NCBI RefSeq assembly: GCF_013426895.1
Contig: NZ_AP023177.1
Location: forward strand, 542,704 to 606,703
Origin: Paraburkholderia largidicola
Lineage (GTDB): Bacteria; Pseudomonadota; Gammaproteobacteria; Burkholderiales; Burkholderiaceae
Length of the DNA stretch: 64,000 nucleotides
Direction of reading: 5' to 3'
The notes under the pieces were generated by a model, which saw nothing but the letters and a program-made list of their open reading frames with translations, was not told the origin of the DNA and searched no databases. The translations under genes and the position numbers were made by a program. Shown piece after piece: positions 8,188 to 17,432 of the stretch. The stretch's first letter is position 1; each line of letters begins with the position of its first letter.

Positions 8188-9006
8188 ATGAATACGCGCG
8201 ATGTCAGTGTCGATGATCCCTTGGAGGATTTCTCAACTTGGCAGTTCGAGTTTGGGGGCGAAAGTAAGAAAGTGTATCTGGCTGGTGCAGGACCTGCGGT
8301 TATCGTGATGCCGGAAGTGCCGGGCATTAGTCCCCCTGTCGCCCGTTTTGCCCGTTGGGTCAGGGATGCTGGGTTCCGCGTATATATGCCCTCATTGTTC
8401 GGCCGCGATGGGGCAGTGGTTGACGCTGAAGAAGGGGCAGCGGTGCTGCAACGCCTCTGCATTAGTGCCGAGTTCAGCGCTATGCAATCCGGGCGCTCAA
8501 GCAAGGTGACGCATTGGGTACGCGCGTTGGCCAGACACGCGCACGCAGAATGCGGCGGCCCGGGCGTTGGTGCGGTCGGCATGTGCTTCACGGGAAATTT
8601 TGCCTTGACGATGATGCTTGACTCAGCGCTGATTGCGCCCGTGTTGGCGCAGCCGGCCTTGCCGCTCAACGACCCAGGTGGTTTGGAAATTTCGCCTGAA
8701 GAATTGAGCCAGGTGCGTTCCAGACTGGATCGGGAAGGCCTGAAAGTAGTTGGGCTGCGCTTCCGTGACGACCCGCTGTGTACTGCTGCCAGGTTTACTG
8801 CCTACCAGAACGCATTGGGCGAGCATTTTGAAGGCATCGTGGTGCCGGACGAGGTGGCGAATAAGGATGTCGCGCCGTTCGTGGCCAAGTATGTGCCATC
8901 GCCTCATAGCGTACTCACGCAGAATTTGATTGACAAAGAAGGCGAGCCGACCCTCAAAGTCCGCGATCAGGTGCTTGAGTTTTTGAAACAGCGCCTTCAG
9001 GCGTGA
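8188..9006 (+). CDS. Dienelactone-hydrolase-family alpha/beta hydrolase
   Basis: 272 residues from an ATG with AAGGAG 7 bases ahead. Alpha/beta hydrolase of the dienelactone hydrolase group: the early strand VIVMPEVPGISP, then the nucleophile elbow G-A-V-G-M-C-F-T-G (Cys in place of Ser, as in true DLH) around residue 133, and an Asp in FRDDPLC. Family members cleave cyclic or ester bonds in ring-cleavage products. It stands alone here, with only decayed genes to its right, so its pathway cannot be read. A 43-residue frame begins in its stop codon. Confidence 0.85.
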   Translation: MNTRDVSVDDPLEDFSTWQFEFGGESKKVYLAGAGPAVIVMPEVPGISPPVARFARWVRDAGFRVYMPSLFGRDGAVVDAEEGAAVLQRLCISAEFSAMQSGRSSKVTHWVRALARHAHAECGGPGVGAVGMCFTGNFALTMMLDSALIAPVLAQPALPLNDPGGLEISPEELSQVRSRLDREGLKVVGLRFRDDPLCTAARFTAYQNALGEHFEGIVVPDEVANKDVAPFVAKYVPSPHSVLTQNLIDKEGEPTLKVRDQVLEFLKQRLQA

Positions 9007-9134
9007 CCCCATATGTGGGCAATGCGCACAGTGCGCTTGCCGAGCATATGGCGCGCGGGATTTCGCAGGCCAACGGGGATTTGGCCGGTCAACCGCTGAT
9101 CGACGCAGAAATCGTCGGTCGTTCGGCGGCGTAA
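9003..9134 (+). CDS. Small frame coupled to the hydrolase gene
   Basis: 43 codons starting at a GTG that overlaps the stop of the hydrolase gene (GTGA) and ending in TAA. Codon use is coding-like (GCC, GAG, CAG, CTG, GAC). The product (HSALAEHMARGISQANGDL then PLIDAEIVGRSAA) is unknown to me and could be the tail of a lost gene. No domain can be named. Confidence 0.3.
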   Translation: MTPYVGNAHSALAEHMARGISQANGDLAGQPLIDAEIVGRSAA

Positions 9135-9437
9135 ATGGCGAACTCGCCTCTTGACGCGAATGCGCTTTTTCACACCGTCACGGCGACGAAATACCGTTTG
9201 TCGGGAGGGTGATGAGGCATCGCCTCAAGTGATTTCGGATGTAGACGCAATCATGATCGGGAGTTCGGGACGACCGATGGGTCAGTTCTCGCTGCAGTCG
9301 GACGAGTACCTGCGGCCAGTTGCGGCCGTGCGCCCATCACACAAAGCTGTCACTCAAACGGCAGGTCTACGTCCGAAACCTGCCCGATATCCGGGACGGA
9401 CATCCCGGCCTTTGGCGACAAAGGGGCAGTCTGTGTT
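9135..9437. other. Intergenic stretch, nothing recognised
   Basis: About 300 bp between the small frame and the end of the decayed kinase gene. No family motif, repeat or clear hairpin was seen. Confidence 0.4.
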
Positions 9438-10331
9438 CTATGTCAGCCCCGCGCTCTGCGGCGAACTGTCAGCATCCTTTTTCAGCTCTGCGCCCCGTGG
9501 CAGTGATACTGAAAAGGTCGTCTCCGTTTCGCTGGACCGCGTTTCGATAGCCCCGCGATGGGCCTTGGCGATCTCGCTTGCGATATACAACCCCAGTCCG
9601 AGATTACCGATCCGCTCATCTTCACCCTGACGATCCGGTCCGCGCGTCAGGGGATTGAAGATGCTGGCCAGCGTCGTGGTTCCGATCCCCGCCCCGCGAT
9701 TGCTGACATTAATGTGGACATGCGTGAGGTCGCCAGTCACCGTTACCCGCACAGGCGCGTCCTGTGCACCATATTTGATCGCATTGAGAACGAGATTGCC
9801 GAGCAATTGCTGCAGACGCGGACCATCCCAATCTCCCTGCGAGTCGCCACTGATCTCCAGGTCAATCTGCCTGTCGGGATGAATGGCGCGTAACTCATCC
9901 ACCTCATCAGCAAGCACAGCCGCCAGATCGATATTCGTCGGCACGACGTTGATGCCAAGGCCCAGTCGGGTCCGGTTAAATTCGGTGAGGTCGTTGAGTA
10001 ACGACTGCATCCGGGCTCCGCTACGTATCAGGCGGCCTGCGGCCTTTGATCTCGCGGCTGACAGCATCAGTAAGCTGTCCGACGCTGATTTCCCTGCCTG
10101 GTTGGGCTGGCAAAAGGTGGAAGAGTCGGACGGCGTGTTCGCCGACGACGGTGTCTGCGATATACCAAGCCTGCGCACTTTGCCTGGCTCCGCAGTCAAG
10201 GCCGACGACACCGGTGACGCAGCGAAGCAGGACTTCGCGGCTTTCGTCGCAGCGCCCGAGAATGCATCACTGCGCGAACGGCTGCAACATCTTGTATGCC
10301 GCTTCCCTACGGAATCGGACGGTGCTAACAA
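9438..10331 (-). pseudogene. Decayed PAS-histidine kinase
   Basis: The C-terminal part is a good kinase ATPase domain: LLGNLVLNAIKYG (N box), NRGAGI (G1) and GLGLYIASEIAKAHRG (G2), preceded by a dimerisation helix RSGARMQSLLNDLTEFNR. The H box that should lie about 35 residues before this helix is absent. The first third of this frame reads as nonsense. In another minus-strand frame (about 10090-10270) a PAS-like stretch is visible (DCGARQSAQAWYIADTVVGEH), followed out of frame by the kinase part, and an in-frame TGA precedes it. The gene therefore lost its phospho-acceptor region and suffered at least one frameshift. No partner response regulator lies next to it. Confidence 0.7.
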
Positions 10332-10394
10332 CGAACAACGCTAAGCGCCTGAAGCAGAAGGACGGGCTTGGCCCCGGCGTCGATGGACCGTTCT

Positions 10395-10671
10395 ATGGCA
10401 AGGATGACGATTGCAACCGTCAACTCGCGTTTTTCCGTCAACTTCAATTCTTATCGCAAACTTCCGATTGGGCCAGCACCGGACAGCGGCGGCTTTTACT
10501 GGGTGTCGAAGTCTCACGATCACGCATATGACATTAACAGCGTCTGCGATTGCGGCATCACGGATGCAAACCATTGGGCGCGTATCGGTGCTCGTCAACG
10601 GCGGCGGATTCGGCTTCTTCGAGCGCCAGGGCTATGCACGCTACATCGCACGTTTTCTGGGCGACGTTTGA
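10395..10671 (+). pseudogene. Small unknown gene, probably frameshifted
   Basis: Two coding-like halves in different frames: an N-terminal half from the ATG at 10395 (KLPIGPAPDSGGFYWVSKS, then HDHAYDI) and a C-terminal half ending at 10671 (ASRMQTIGRVSVLVNGGG, then FGFFERQGYARYIARFLGD). A one-base change near 10528-10540 would join them into a protein of about 90 residues. A terminator follows 32 bp later, which supports a real gene end here. The ATG at 10528 could also start a 47-residue product alone. Family unknown. Confidence 0.4.
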
Positions 10672-10703
10672 CGCCTCGTTTGAGGCAGCATTAACAGCAA
10701 AAT

Positions 10704-10732
10704 CGGCGAGCCCAGAAGGCCTCGCCGTTTTT
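10704..10732 (+). terminator. Rho-independent terminator
   Basis: Stem CGGCGAG / CTCGCCG with a 10-base loop followed by TTTTT. AAAA in front of the stem could let it work for leftward transcripts too. It separates the small gene from the end of the leftward molybdenum hydroxylase operon. Confidence 0.8.
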
Positions 10733-10786
10733 CGCTGTGAGGAGTTGTACGACACGCATCGATCACGTGACCCATCGCGGAAAGCA

Positions 10787-13051
10787 CTACACGTCGATCA
10801 ACTCCCGCAATCTGTCACCCGCCAGCGGCATGTCGCGCAATCGCTTGCCAGTTGCGTCGAACAACGCGTTGGCGAGCGCGCCAGCCGTCGGTCCCATCGA
10901 CGCTTCTGCCGCGCCAAGGAATGGCGCACCCGGCCGGTCGATCAAATGCACGTTGATGCTGCGCGGCGCCGCTGAGTAGCGCAGGATCGGATAAGTGCCC
11001 CAGTCGAAGCTGCGAATTCGTGATGTGTCGAACTTGAGTTCCTCATAGAGCGTCCAGCTGGCCGCCTGCACTACGCCGCCTTCGATCTGATTGCGAATCC
11101 CGTTCGGATTGACGATCTGCCCAGAATCCACCGCGACTTCCGCGTGCTCAAGCACCACCTGGCCGGTCTCGGGCACGACGGATATCTCGATGGCCATGGC
11201 CACATACGCCATCAGATTCTTGTACTTGCCGAACGCAAATCCGACGCCGCGATTGCGCTTGCGCGCCTGTCCCGGCCAGCCGAATTTTCGCGCGGCTAGC
11301 TGGATGACATCACGCGCACGCGGGTCCTGCATATGCTTGAGCCGGAACGCAACCGGGTCGGCACCCGCGGCCGCTGCCAGTTCATCCATGATGGCCTCGA
11401 TCGAGAACACGTTCATATGCGCGCCGAGAGAGCGCATTGCCGAGGTATGCAATGGCATCGTCGGCGAAAAATTGTTCATGATGTGCATGTTCGGAATCGA
11501 GTACAGCGGAATCGCGTTGCGGTCACCGCCGCCTTCCGGCTGCACCATCGGTACCGAGGGCGCGGGCACGAACGGCTTCTCCAGCATCCGGGCAGGAATC
11601 AGCCGCCCGGCGTTGACAATCCGCTCGTTGTGCGAACTGCTCCACAGCGCGTAGTTCCAGTCCACGATCGTGCCACTTGCGTCGAGCGAAGCACTGACTT
11701 CCGTGACCATCGCTGGCGTGTAGTGATCCCACGTATGCTCTGTCTCGCGCATCCATTGCACACGCACGGGCGCGCCTTCCATTTCGTGGGCGATCAGCGT
11801 GGCATGGGCGGCAACGTCGTCCGCGCCGTTGTGGCCGTAGCAGCCGGAGCCTTCGACGTGAATGCAGCGGATCTTGTCCTTAGGCATCGACATCATTTCG
11901 GCGAGCCCGTCGCGCAGCGGATACACGCCTTGCGAATGCGTCCAGACGGTCATTTCACCGTCCTTGTACAGCGCGACGGCGGCGGATGGGCCGATCGAGC
12001 CATGCATCATGTAGCGCTTCGTGTATTTCGCGCTCAACGTCTTCACCGCCGCACCAGCGGGCTGATGCGTGTTCGATATCTCGATGTGCTGGGTGGATAT
12101 CTGCTTGAGGTCGCGGTGTACGGTGGCGGGATCGGGCAGTGCGCGGCCAGCCGTCCACTTGCAGCCCGCCGACAACGCCCGATGCGCCTGCACCGCCTGC
12201 CATTCACCCTTGGCGACCACGGCAAGCACGCTGCCGTTGCGGACCACCTTGACCACACCCGGCATTTTCAGCACGTCGGCCGCATTGGTGTCGAGCAGCC
12301 TCGCCTCGTAGACGGGGGGCATCACGACACGCGCGTGCAGCATGCCCGGCATCATCATGTCCTGAACATAGCTCGCGCCGCCCGTCACCTTGGCGGGAAT
12401 ATCGACGCGCGGCAACGAGGTGCCGATCATGTCGAAGCTTGCTGGGTTTTTCAGCGGAGAAGTCGGCGTGGCGACGCGATGCAGATCGACGAGCCCGACT
12501 GCTTCGCCATATGTCATGCTGCGGCCGTCCGGCGCCTTGATGACCGCGTCGTGCGCGACCAACTGCTTGCTGTCGATACCGAAGTGCTTCGCGGCCGCGT
12601 CGACCAGCAGGCCGCGCACCTGGGCGGCTGCATTGAGCAGCGCGCTGCCGCTATCGGCCATCGTGTGGCTGCCGGCCGTGAGCCCTTCATCGGGCGACGC
12701 GCCGGTGTCGGCCATCAGGAATGTGATGAGCGAAGGCGCCATGTCCAGTTCTTCCGCCGCGACTTGCAGCAGCGCGGTACGCACACCCGTGCCGAGTTCG
12801 ACCTTGCCCGTGTAGACGGTCACTTTGCCCGCCGCATCGATCTTGATCCAGGCGTCGAGATACGGATTGGTTTTCAGGCTGCCCGCGAGCGCTTGAGTTG
12901 CCTTGCCGATGTGGACGGCGGCGCCTTCATCGGCGATCACTTCCTGCGCCATCGCGCTGACGCCGGGGAACATGCTGAAGCTCACGACCAGCGCGCCGGA
13001 CAGCATGAAGCGGCGGCGTCCTTCGTTGATGTTGTCGTCCGCGTCACTCAT
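10787..13051 (-). CDS. Molybdopterin-binding subunit of an IorB-type aldehyde/N-heterocycle dehydrogenase
   Basis: 754 residues. A twin-arginine leader (EGRRRFMLSGALVVSFS) implies export in a folded state. The body is a xanthine-dehydrogenase-family Mo subunit of the isoquinoline 1-oxidoreductase type: TGKVELGTGVRTALLQVAAE, GSGCYGHNGADDVAAHA, AMRSLGAHMNVFSIEA, a QIEGGVVQAASW stretch, and the C-terminal AAEASMGPTAGALANAL, whose Glu is in the position of the catalytic residue. It hydroxylates a substrate with water and passes electrons to the 2Fe-2S subunit and the cytochrome encoded upstream. Its start overlaps the 2Fe-2S gene by 4 bases. Substrate unknown; aldehydes, isoquinoline and nicotinate are known for relatives. 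Confidence 0.9.
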   Translation of the reverse strand: MSDADDNINEGRRRFMLSGALVVSFSMFPGVSAMAQEVIADEGAAVHIGKATQALAGSLKTNPYLDAWIKIDAAGKVTVYTGKVELGTGVRTALLQVAAEELDMAPSLITFLMADTGASPDEGLTAGSHTMADSGSALLNAAAQVRGLLVDAAAKHFGIDSKQLVAHDAVIKAPDGRSMTYGEAVGLVDLHRVATPTSPLKNPASFDMIGTSLPRVDIPAKVTGGASYVQDMMMPGMLHARVVMPPVYEARLLDTNAADVLKMPGVVKVVRNGSVLAVVAKGEWQAVQAHRALSAGCKWTAGRALPDPATVHRDLKQISTQHIEISNTHQPAGAAVKTLSAKYTKRYMMHGSIGPSAAVALYKDGEMTVWTHSQGVYPLRDGLAEMMSMPKDKIRCIHVEGSGCYGHNGADDVAAHATLIAHEMEGAPVRVQWMRETEHTWDHYTPAMVTEVSASLDASGTIVDWNYALWSSSHNERIVNAGRLIPARMLEKPFVPAPSVPMVQPEGGGDRNAIPLYSIPNMHIMNNFSPTMPLHTSAMRSLGAHMNVFSIEAIMDELAAAAGADPVAFRLKHMQDPRARDVIQLAARKFGWPGQARKRNRGVGFAFGKYKNLMAYVAMAIEISVVPETGQVVLEHAEVAVDSGQIVNPNGIRNQIEGGVVQAASWTLYEELKFDTSRIRSFDWGTYPILRYSAAPRSINVHLIDRPGAPFLGAAEASMGPTAGALANALFDATGKRLRDMPLAGDRLRELIDV

Positions 13052-13560
13052 TGCGCGCCTCCGAGGCTCGCCATCTCCATGGGTTCATTCGAGAGGGTGT
13101 CGCCAGCCGGCAGGTGCGCGACTTCACGAATCGCGGCGAGAATGCGCAGATGAGTGCCGCAACGGCAGAGGTTCGGTTCCATATGTTCGAGTACTTCGCG
13201 CTCCGTCGGCCGCGGGTTGCGGTCGAGCAGAGCCTGGGCGCGCATGATCATGCCGGCGATGCAGTAACCACACTGCGCCGCCTGGTGATCGATAAACGAC
13301 TTCTGCAACGGGCTGGGATGCTCGACCGTGCCGAGGCCTTCGACCGTGCGCACCGCGCGTTTGCCGATCGACGACACGGGAATCAGGCACGAGAAGACGG
13401 CCTTGTCGCCCACGATCACCGTGCAGGCGCCGCATTGTCCGAGTCCACAGCCGAACTTCGCGCCATGTAGATGCAGGTCGTTACGCAGCGCATACAGCAG
13501 GGGAGTCGACGGATCGATATCGAGGTCGTGCTGCACGCCGTTGACGGTAAGAGTGATCAT
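13048..13560 (-). CDS. 2Fe-2S subunit of the molybdenum hydroxylase (IorA-like)
   Basis: 170 residues from the ATG that overlaps the cytochrome gene stop (ATGA). Two 2Fe-2S clusters: the plant-type site in FGCGLGQCGACTV with a later Cys, and the helical C-terminal site in QCGYCIAGMIM and NLCRCGTH. It moves electrons from the Mo site to the cytochrome subunit. Length and motifs are standard for the small subunit of Mo hydroxylases such as IorA and NicA. An upstream in-frame start would add 18 unlikely residues. Confidence 0.93.
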   Translation of the reverse strand: MITLTVNGVQHDLDIDPSTPLLYALRNDLHLHGAKFGCGLGQCGACTVIVGDKAVFSCLIPVSSIGKRAVRTVEGLGTVEHPSPLQKSFIDHQAAQCGYCIAGMIMRAQALLDRNPRPTEREVLEHMEPNLCRCGTHLRILAAIREVAHLPAGDTLSNEPMEMASLGGAQ

Positions 13561-14840
13561 CGCGCGTCGTTCTCCTTTCTGACTGTTGCGACCGACTGCT
13601 CGACGTCTTTCCACGGAGCGCGCTGCGAATAAGCTGCGCGAATGTAAGACGTCAGATCGGCGATTTGCTGGTCGCTATAAACCTGGCTGAAGGCCGGCAT
13701 GTAGTTAATCGAATCTTCGCCATGCCAGCTGATCCCGTTCAGAATCATCTGGATCGCGTTGCGCGGCGTCGCTGCGTTGACAGCTGTGCTGAACGCAAGC
13801 GTCGGGCGTTCACCAACCGCTTGCATGGGCGAGTGGGGACCATGGCATTGCGCGCATGAAGCGGCGAACAGCTCCGCTCCGCGCTTCGCCTCGGGCGGCA
13901 GCGCAGCGGTTGGCGCGGGCGCGTCTGCTGTCGGGGTAGACTGAGGCTTCTGGATCGACAGAATGTACGTGGCGATCGCCTGCACGTCCGCTTCCGGCAC
14001 GGTGGCGAGATCGCGTGTAACGGGCAGCATCGGGCCCGCTGCGGCGCCGTGCTCGCTGGCGCGGCCGGTGCGCAGATAGGTGACGAGCTGCGCCTGAGTC
14101 CAGGGTTTGGGTGCGGCGTCGAGCGCATTGAGCGCGGGTGCTTCCCAGCCGTCCACGACACCGCCGTCGAACGCATGCCCGAGCTTTTCACCGCCGATCA
14201 GGTTGAGCGGCGAGTGACACGACGCGCAATGACCGAGGCCGTCGACCAGTAGCTTGCCGCGATTCCACTGCACGTCTTTTGAGGCGTCCGCGACCTCTGC
14301 GCCGGGATGCAGGAACAACACGTTCCAGAAGGCGAGCAAGGGTCTGAAATTCAGCGGAAAGATCAGTTCGTTCGCAGGCGCAGTTGCTTTGACGGGCTCC
14401 CGTGTCATCAGGTACGCGTAAGCCGCCGAGATCTCATTGTCCGACATGCGGGTGAAGTGGATATACGGAAACGCGGGATAGAGCAGGTGGCCATCGCGCG
14501 CCACGCCGTAACGTATCGCGCGTGTAAAGGCCTCGAGCGACCATTTGCCGATACCCGTGTCGACATCGGGCGTGATATTGGTCGCATAGATGGTGCCGAA
14601 GGGCGTGGCAAGCGGAAGACCTCCGGCGAAGGGCTGGCCGCCTTTGGCAGTGTGGCAGACAACGCAGTCGCCAAGCGCCACGACACGCGCGCCCGCGAGC
14701 CGAGTCTGCGCGTCGAACGACGACGCTGGCGGTGAACTGACCGGCGCGATGGCGGGCTTCCACATGAGCGCCACAGCGGCAACCAGCGCGACCACGACGA
14801 GCAGGCCTCCTCCCCATAGCAATCTGGGCTTGAGAGTCAT
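13557..14840 (-). CDS. Tri-haem cytochrome c subunit
   Basis: 427 residues with an N-terminal membrane anchor or signal (LLVVVALVAAVALMW) and three haem c sites: CVVCH (about residue 58), CASCH (about 206) and CAQCH (about 330), each with a downstream Met-containing ligand region. This matches the cytochrome subunits of membrane-linked alcohol, aldehyde and nicotinate dehydrogenases. It accepts electrons from the 2Fe-2S subunit on the periplasmic side and feeds the respiratory chain. First gene of the three-gene operon; the next start overlaps its stop. Confidence 0.93.
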   Translation of the reverse strand: MTLKPRLLWGGGLLVVVALVAAVALMWKPAIAPVSSPPASSFDAQTRLAGARVVALGDCVVCHTAKGGQPFAGGLPLATPFGTIYATNITPDVDTGIGKWSLEAFTRAIRYGVARDGHLLYPAFPYIHFTRMSDNEISAAYAYLMTREPVKATAPANELIFPLNFRPLLAFWNVLFLHPGAEVADASKDVQWNRGKLLVDGLGHCASCHSPLNLIGGEKLGHAFDGGVVDGWEAPALNALDAAPKPWTQAQLVTYLRTGRASEHGAAAGPMLPVTRDLATVPEADVQAIATYILSIQKPQSTPTADAPAPTAALPPEAKRGAELFAASCAQCHGPHSPMQAVGERPTLAFSTAVNAATPRNAIQMILNGISWHGEDSINYMPAFSQVYSDQQIADLTSYIRAAYSQRAPWKDVEQSVATVRKENDAR

Positions 14841-14913
14841 TCACGCACCTTTCATCACACGTCTCGATTGATAATGTCGCGCGCGTACGCCGCGCGCGAT
14901 GTTGTGCTCGCCA

Positions 14914-16026
14914 TTACGCGGCGCGGGCATCGAACGGATAGTCGATATACCCGGCGCCGTCGCCGCCGTACCAGCCCGCTGCGTTTGGCGTCGCAAGCGG
15001 TGCCCCATTAGCGATCCGGTCGACCAGGTCGGGATTTGCGATATACGCGCGGCCAAACGCAACGAGATCGGCGTCGCCAGCGCGAAGCAATGCGTCGGCG
15101 TGGTCGACGGAAACGCCGCCGTTGACCATGAGCGTGCCGCCGAACACCTTGCGCATTCGTTCGATGATGCGCGGCAGATCCGGTGCGCCGCTCCAACCGT
15201 TTGTGTCGGCCGCATGGACGTACGCCACACCGAACTCGCCGAGCATCGCGCCGACGTAGTCATAGGTGCCGTCCGGGTCGGCGTCGCGGACGTTGTTGTA
15301 GTGCGCGTAAGGCGAGATGCGTACACCGACCTTGCCGAGCGGCACCGACGAGCCGATGGACGTCAGGATTTCGCGCAAAAAATTCGCACGGTTGGCAACC
15401 GATCCGCCGTAGTTGTCGTCGCGCGTGTTCGTGGTCGACGAGAGGAATTGGTGCGGCAGGTAACCATTGGCGGCGTGGACTTCGACGCCATCGAAGCCTG
15501 CGGCCATTGCGTTGATCGCGCCTTGCCTGAACGCATGAATGGTGAGCTTCACTTCATCGAGTGTCATGGCACGCGACGGTGTAGCGTGAATGCGCGTGTA
15601 GTTGCCATTCTGCAACTGCGCCCACACCTGCAACTTCTCGAGGTCGTCATTCACGCCGGATGGCGAGAGTGGGGCTTCGCCGCCAAGCAGCGTGAAAGAG
15701 CTGACACGTCCGCTATGCCAGAGCTGCATGAAGATCCGGCCACCGGCAGCGTGAACCCGGTCGGTGATGTGGCGCCAGCCGTCGATCTGTTCGGTCGTCA
15801 TGATGCCAGGCGTCAGCTCGAAGGCCGCCGATGCCGGGCTCACATTCGTCGCCTCGGTGATGATCAGCCCGGCGGAAGAACGTTGTTCGTAGTACTGGGC
15901 CATCATCTCTGTCGGGCGGCCGCGCACGGGCGCGCGCGAGCGCGTCATCGGCGCCATCACGACGCGATTCGGCAGAACGAGGCCGTGCAGGTCGTACCCG
16001 CTGAGGAGGGGCGAAAGGGAGGACAT
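14914..16026 (-). CDS. Old Yellow Enzyme family alkene reductase
   Basis: 370 residues, starting at an ATG with AAGGAA ahead; an in-frame start 18 bases upstream is less supported. FMN-dependent OYE: LPNRVVMAPMTRSRA, GLIITEATNVSP, the W-H-S-G-R in LWHSGRVS, the H-x-x-N pair in VEVHAANGYLPHQFLS, and LVAFGRAYIANPDLV at the C-terminus. Such enzymes reduce activated C=C bonds, nitro groups or nitrate esters with NAD(P)H. It lies 73 bp upstream of the Mo hydroxylase operon in the same direction and may be co-transcribed. The substrate is not known. Confidence 0.92.
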   Translation of the reverse strand: MSSLSPLLSGYDLHGLVLPNRVVMAPMTRSRAPVRGRPTEMMAQYYEQRSSAGLIITEATNVSPASAAFELTPGIMTTEQIDGWRHITDRVHAAGGRIFMQLWHSGRVSSFTLLGGEAPLSPSGVNDDLEKLQVWAQLQNGNYTRIHATPSRAMTLDEVKLTIHAFRQGAINAMAAGFDGVEVHAANGYLPHQFLSSTTNTRDDNYGGSVANRANFLREILTSIGSSVPLGKVGVRISPYAHYNNVRDADPDGTYDYVGAMLGEFGVAYVHAADTNGWSGAPDLPRIIERMRKVFGGTLMVNGGVSVDHADALLRAGDADLVAFGRAYIANPDLVDRIANGAPLATPNAAGWYGGDGAGYIDYPFDARAA

Positions 16027-16180
16027 ATCTATTTCCTTAGGCAAGCGATCGAGCGCTGCTCAGGTCTGGGGACTGTGCTGGCCAGCCTATCGTCAGCGCC
16101 ACTTAAATTCCTGAATCCACGCTAAAACTTTATTAAACCGGGCAGCATCGCTGTCCGGATGTCAGGGTCGACAGAGCGTG

Positions 16181-17395
16181 TCAGGCGTTACGCGCAGCGT
16201 GAGGACGGCCAATTGCCAGGTAGTGCAGCAGCGCGACAAGAGGGAAGACGGTAGCCACCGCCGCCACCAGCGGCCAGCCGCCGTGCTGATACAGCGGACT
16301 GGCAAGTGCCGAGCCAAAGGCGCCGCCAACGAAGATGCTCGTCATGTACAGCGCGTTCAGACGGTTTCTGCTCGCCGCGTGCAGCGCGTAGATTTCGCGT
16401 TGCCCGAGCACCATGTTCATCTGCACAGCGAAGTCGAGCACGATGCCCGTCACCACGAGGCCATATATGCCCCACGCCGGATGAATCAATGCAGGCGCGT
16501 AGGCGAGCGCGCCCACTACCAGCGCTATCAGCGTCGCGCGCACCGTATGCCCCGCGTCGGCGAGACGTCCTGCAACGGGTGCGGACGTTGCACCGATCGC
16601 CCCGACCAGCGCGAAGATGCCGATCGCCGTTTGCGACAGGCCGAACTGCCGCGTCAACTCGACGGGAATCGCCGTCCAGAACAGGCTGAACGACGCAAAC
16701 ATCAAGCCCTGATACAACGACCGGTGACGCAGGACGGGCATTGTCCGAAGCAGATGGCCGAGCGAGCCGATCAACTCGAAGTACGTGGCCTTGTGCTCTG
16801 GCTGCCGGCGCGGAATGGTCAACGCGAGCACCGTGGTCACGATTGCCATCAGCACGGCCGCGGAACCGAATACAGCGCGCCAGCCGAAGTGACCGGCCAC
16901 CACGCTGGAGATAGGACGCGACAGCAGAATGCCGAGCAGCAGCCCGCTCATGATGGTGCCGACCACCTTGCCGCGCGACTCGTCCGGCGCGAGATGCGCG
17001 GCGAGAGGAATGAGGATCTGAACGGCAACCGAGCTGAAGCCCACCAACAGCGAGATTCCAAGGAACAGGCCGGGATGATGAACAAAGGCTGCGGCGGCAA
17101 GACTCACGATCGATACCAGAGCGGTCGTGATCATCAGCTTGCGGTTTTCGAGCAGGTCGCCGAGCGGCACGAGAAAAAACAGACCGAACGCGTAGCCGAT
17201 CTGCGTGAGCGAGACGATCAGGCTGGCCGTGTCCGGGGACATGTGAATGTCCGGCGCAATCAACTCGGTGATGGGTTGCGCGTAATACAGGTTGGCGACG
17301 ATTGCGCCGCAGCAGAAGGCAAATAGCGCGATCAGACTTCGCGTGAGTTTGACGGCGCTGCTGGTGCCAGTCGTCACTGATGCAGGGGTAGACAT
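16181..17395 (-). CDS. MFS transporter
   Basis: 404 residues from an ATG with AAGGAG ahead. Twelve membrane segments; the start ANLYYAQPITELIAPDI and GYAFGLFFLVPLGDLLENR place it among sugar-efflux/drug MFS permeases of the AraJ/YdeE-like group. Its 3' end is followed by a 154-bp gap before the OYE gene, and it lies 37 bp after a flavin monooxygenase gene. It probably moves the pathway substrate or an intermediate. Direction and substrate are unknown. Confidence 0.85.
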   Translation of the reverse strand: MSTPASVTTGTSSAVKLTRSLIALFAFCCGAIVANLYYAQPITELIAPDIHMSPDTASLIVSLTQIGYAFGLFFLVPLGDLLENRKLMITTALVSIVSLAAAAFVHHPGLFLGISLLVGFSSVAVQILIPLAAHLAPDESRGKVVGTIMSGLLLGILLSRPISSVVAGHFGWRAVFGSAAVLMAIVTTVLALTIPRRQPEHKATYFELIGSLGHLLRTMPVLRHRSLYQGLMFASFSLFWTAIPVELTRQFGLSQTAIGIFALVGAIGATSAPVAGRLADAGHTVRATLIALVVGALAYAPALIHPAWGIYGLVVTGIVLDFAVQMNMVLGQREIYALHAASRNRLNALYMTSIFVGGAFGSALASPLYQHGGWPLVAAVATVFPLVALLHYLAIGRPHAARNA

Positions 17396-17432
17396 AACAA
17401 CTCCTTGAACCATGAAACAGAAATTCGTGCCT

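Noticed and set aside
11333..13153. 606-residue rightward open frame opposite the Mo hydroxylase gene
   Set aside because: His/Arg/Gly-rich antisense shadow of a GC-rich gene; the leftward frame has full Mo-hydroxylase motifs.
14899..17326. Long rightward frames opposite the OYE and MFS genes
   Set aside because: Antisense shadows with Arg/His/Gln bias; the leftward frames carry clear family motifs.
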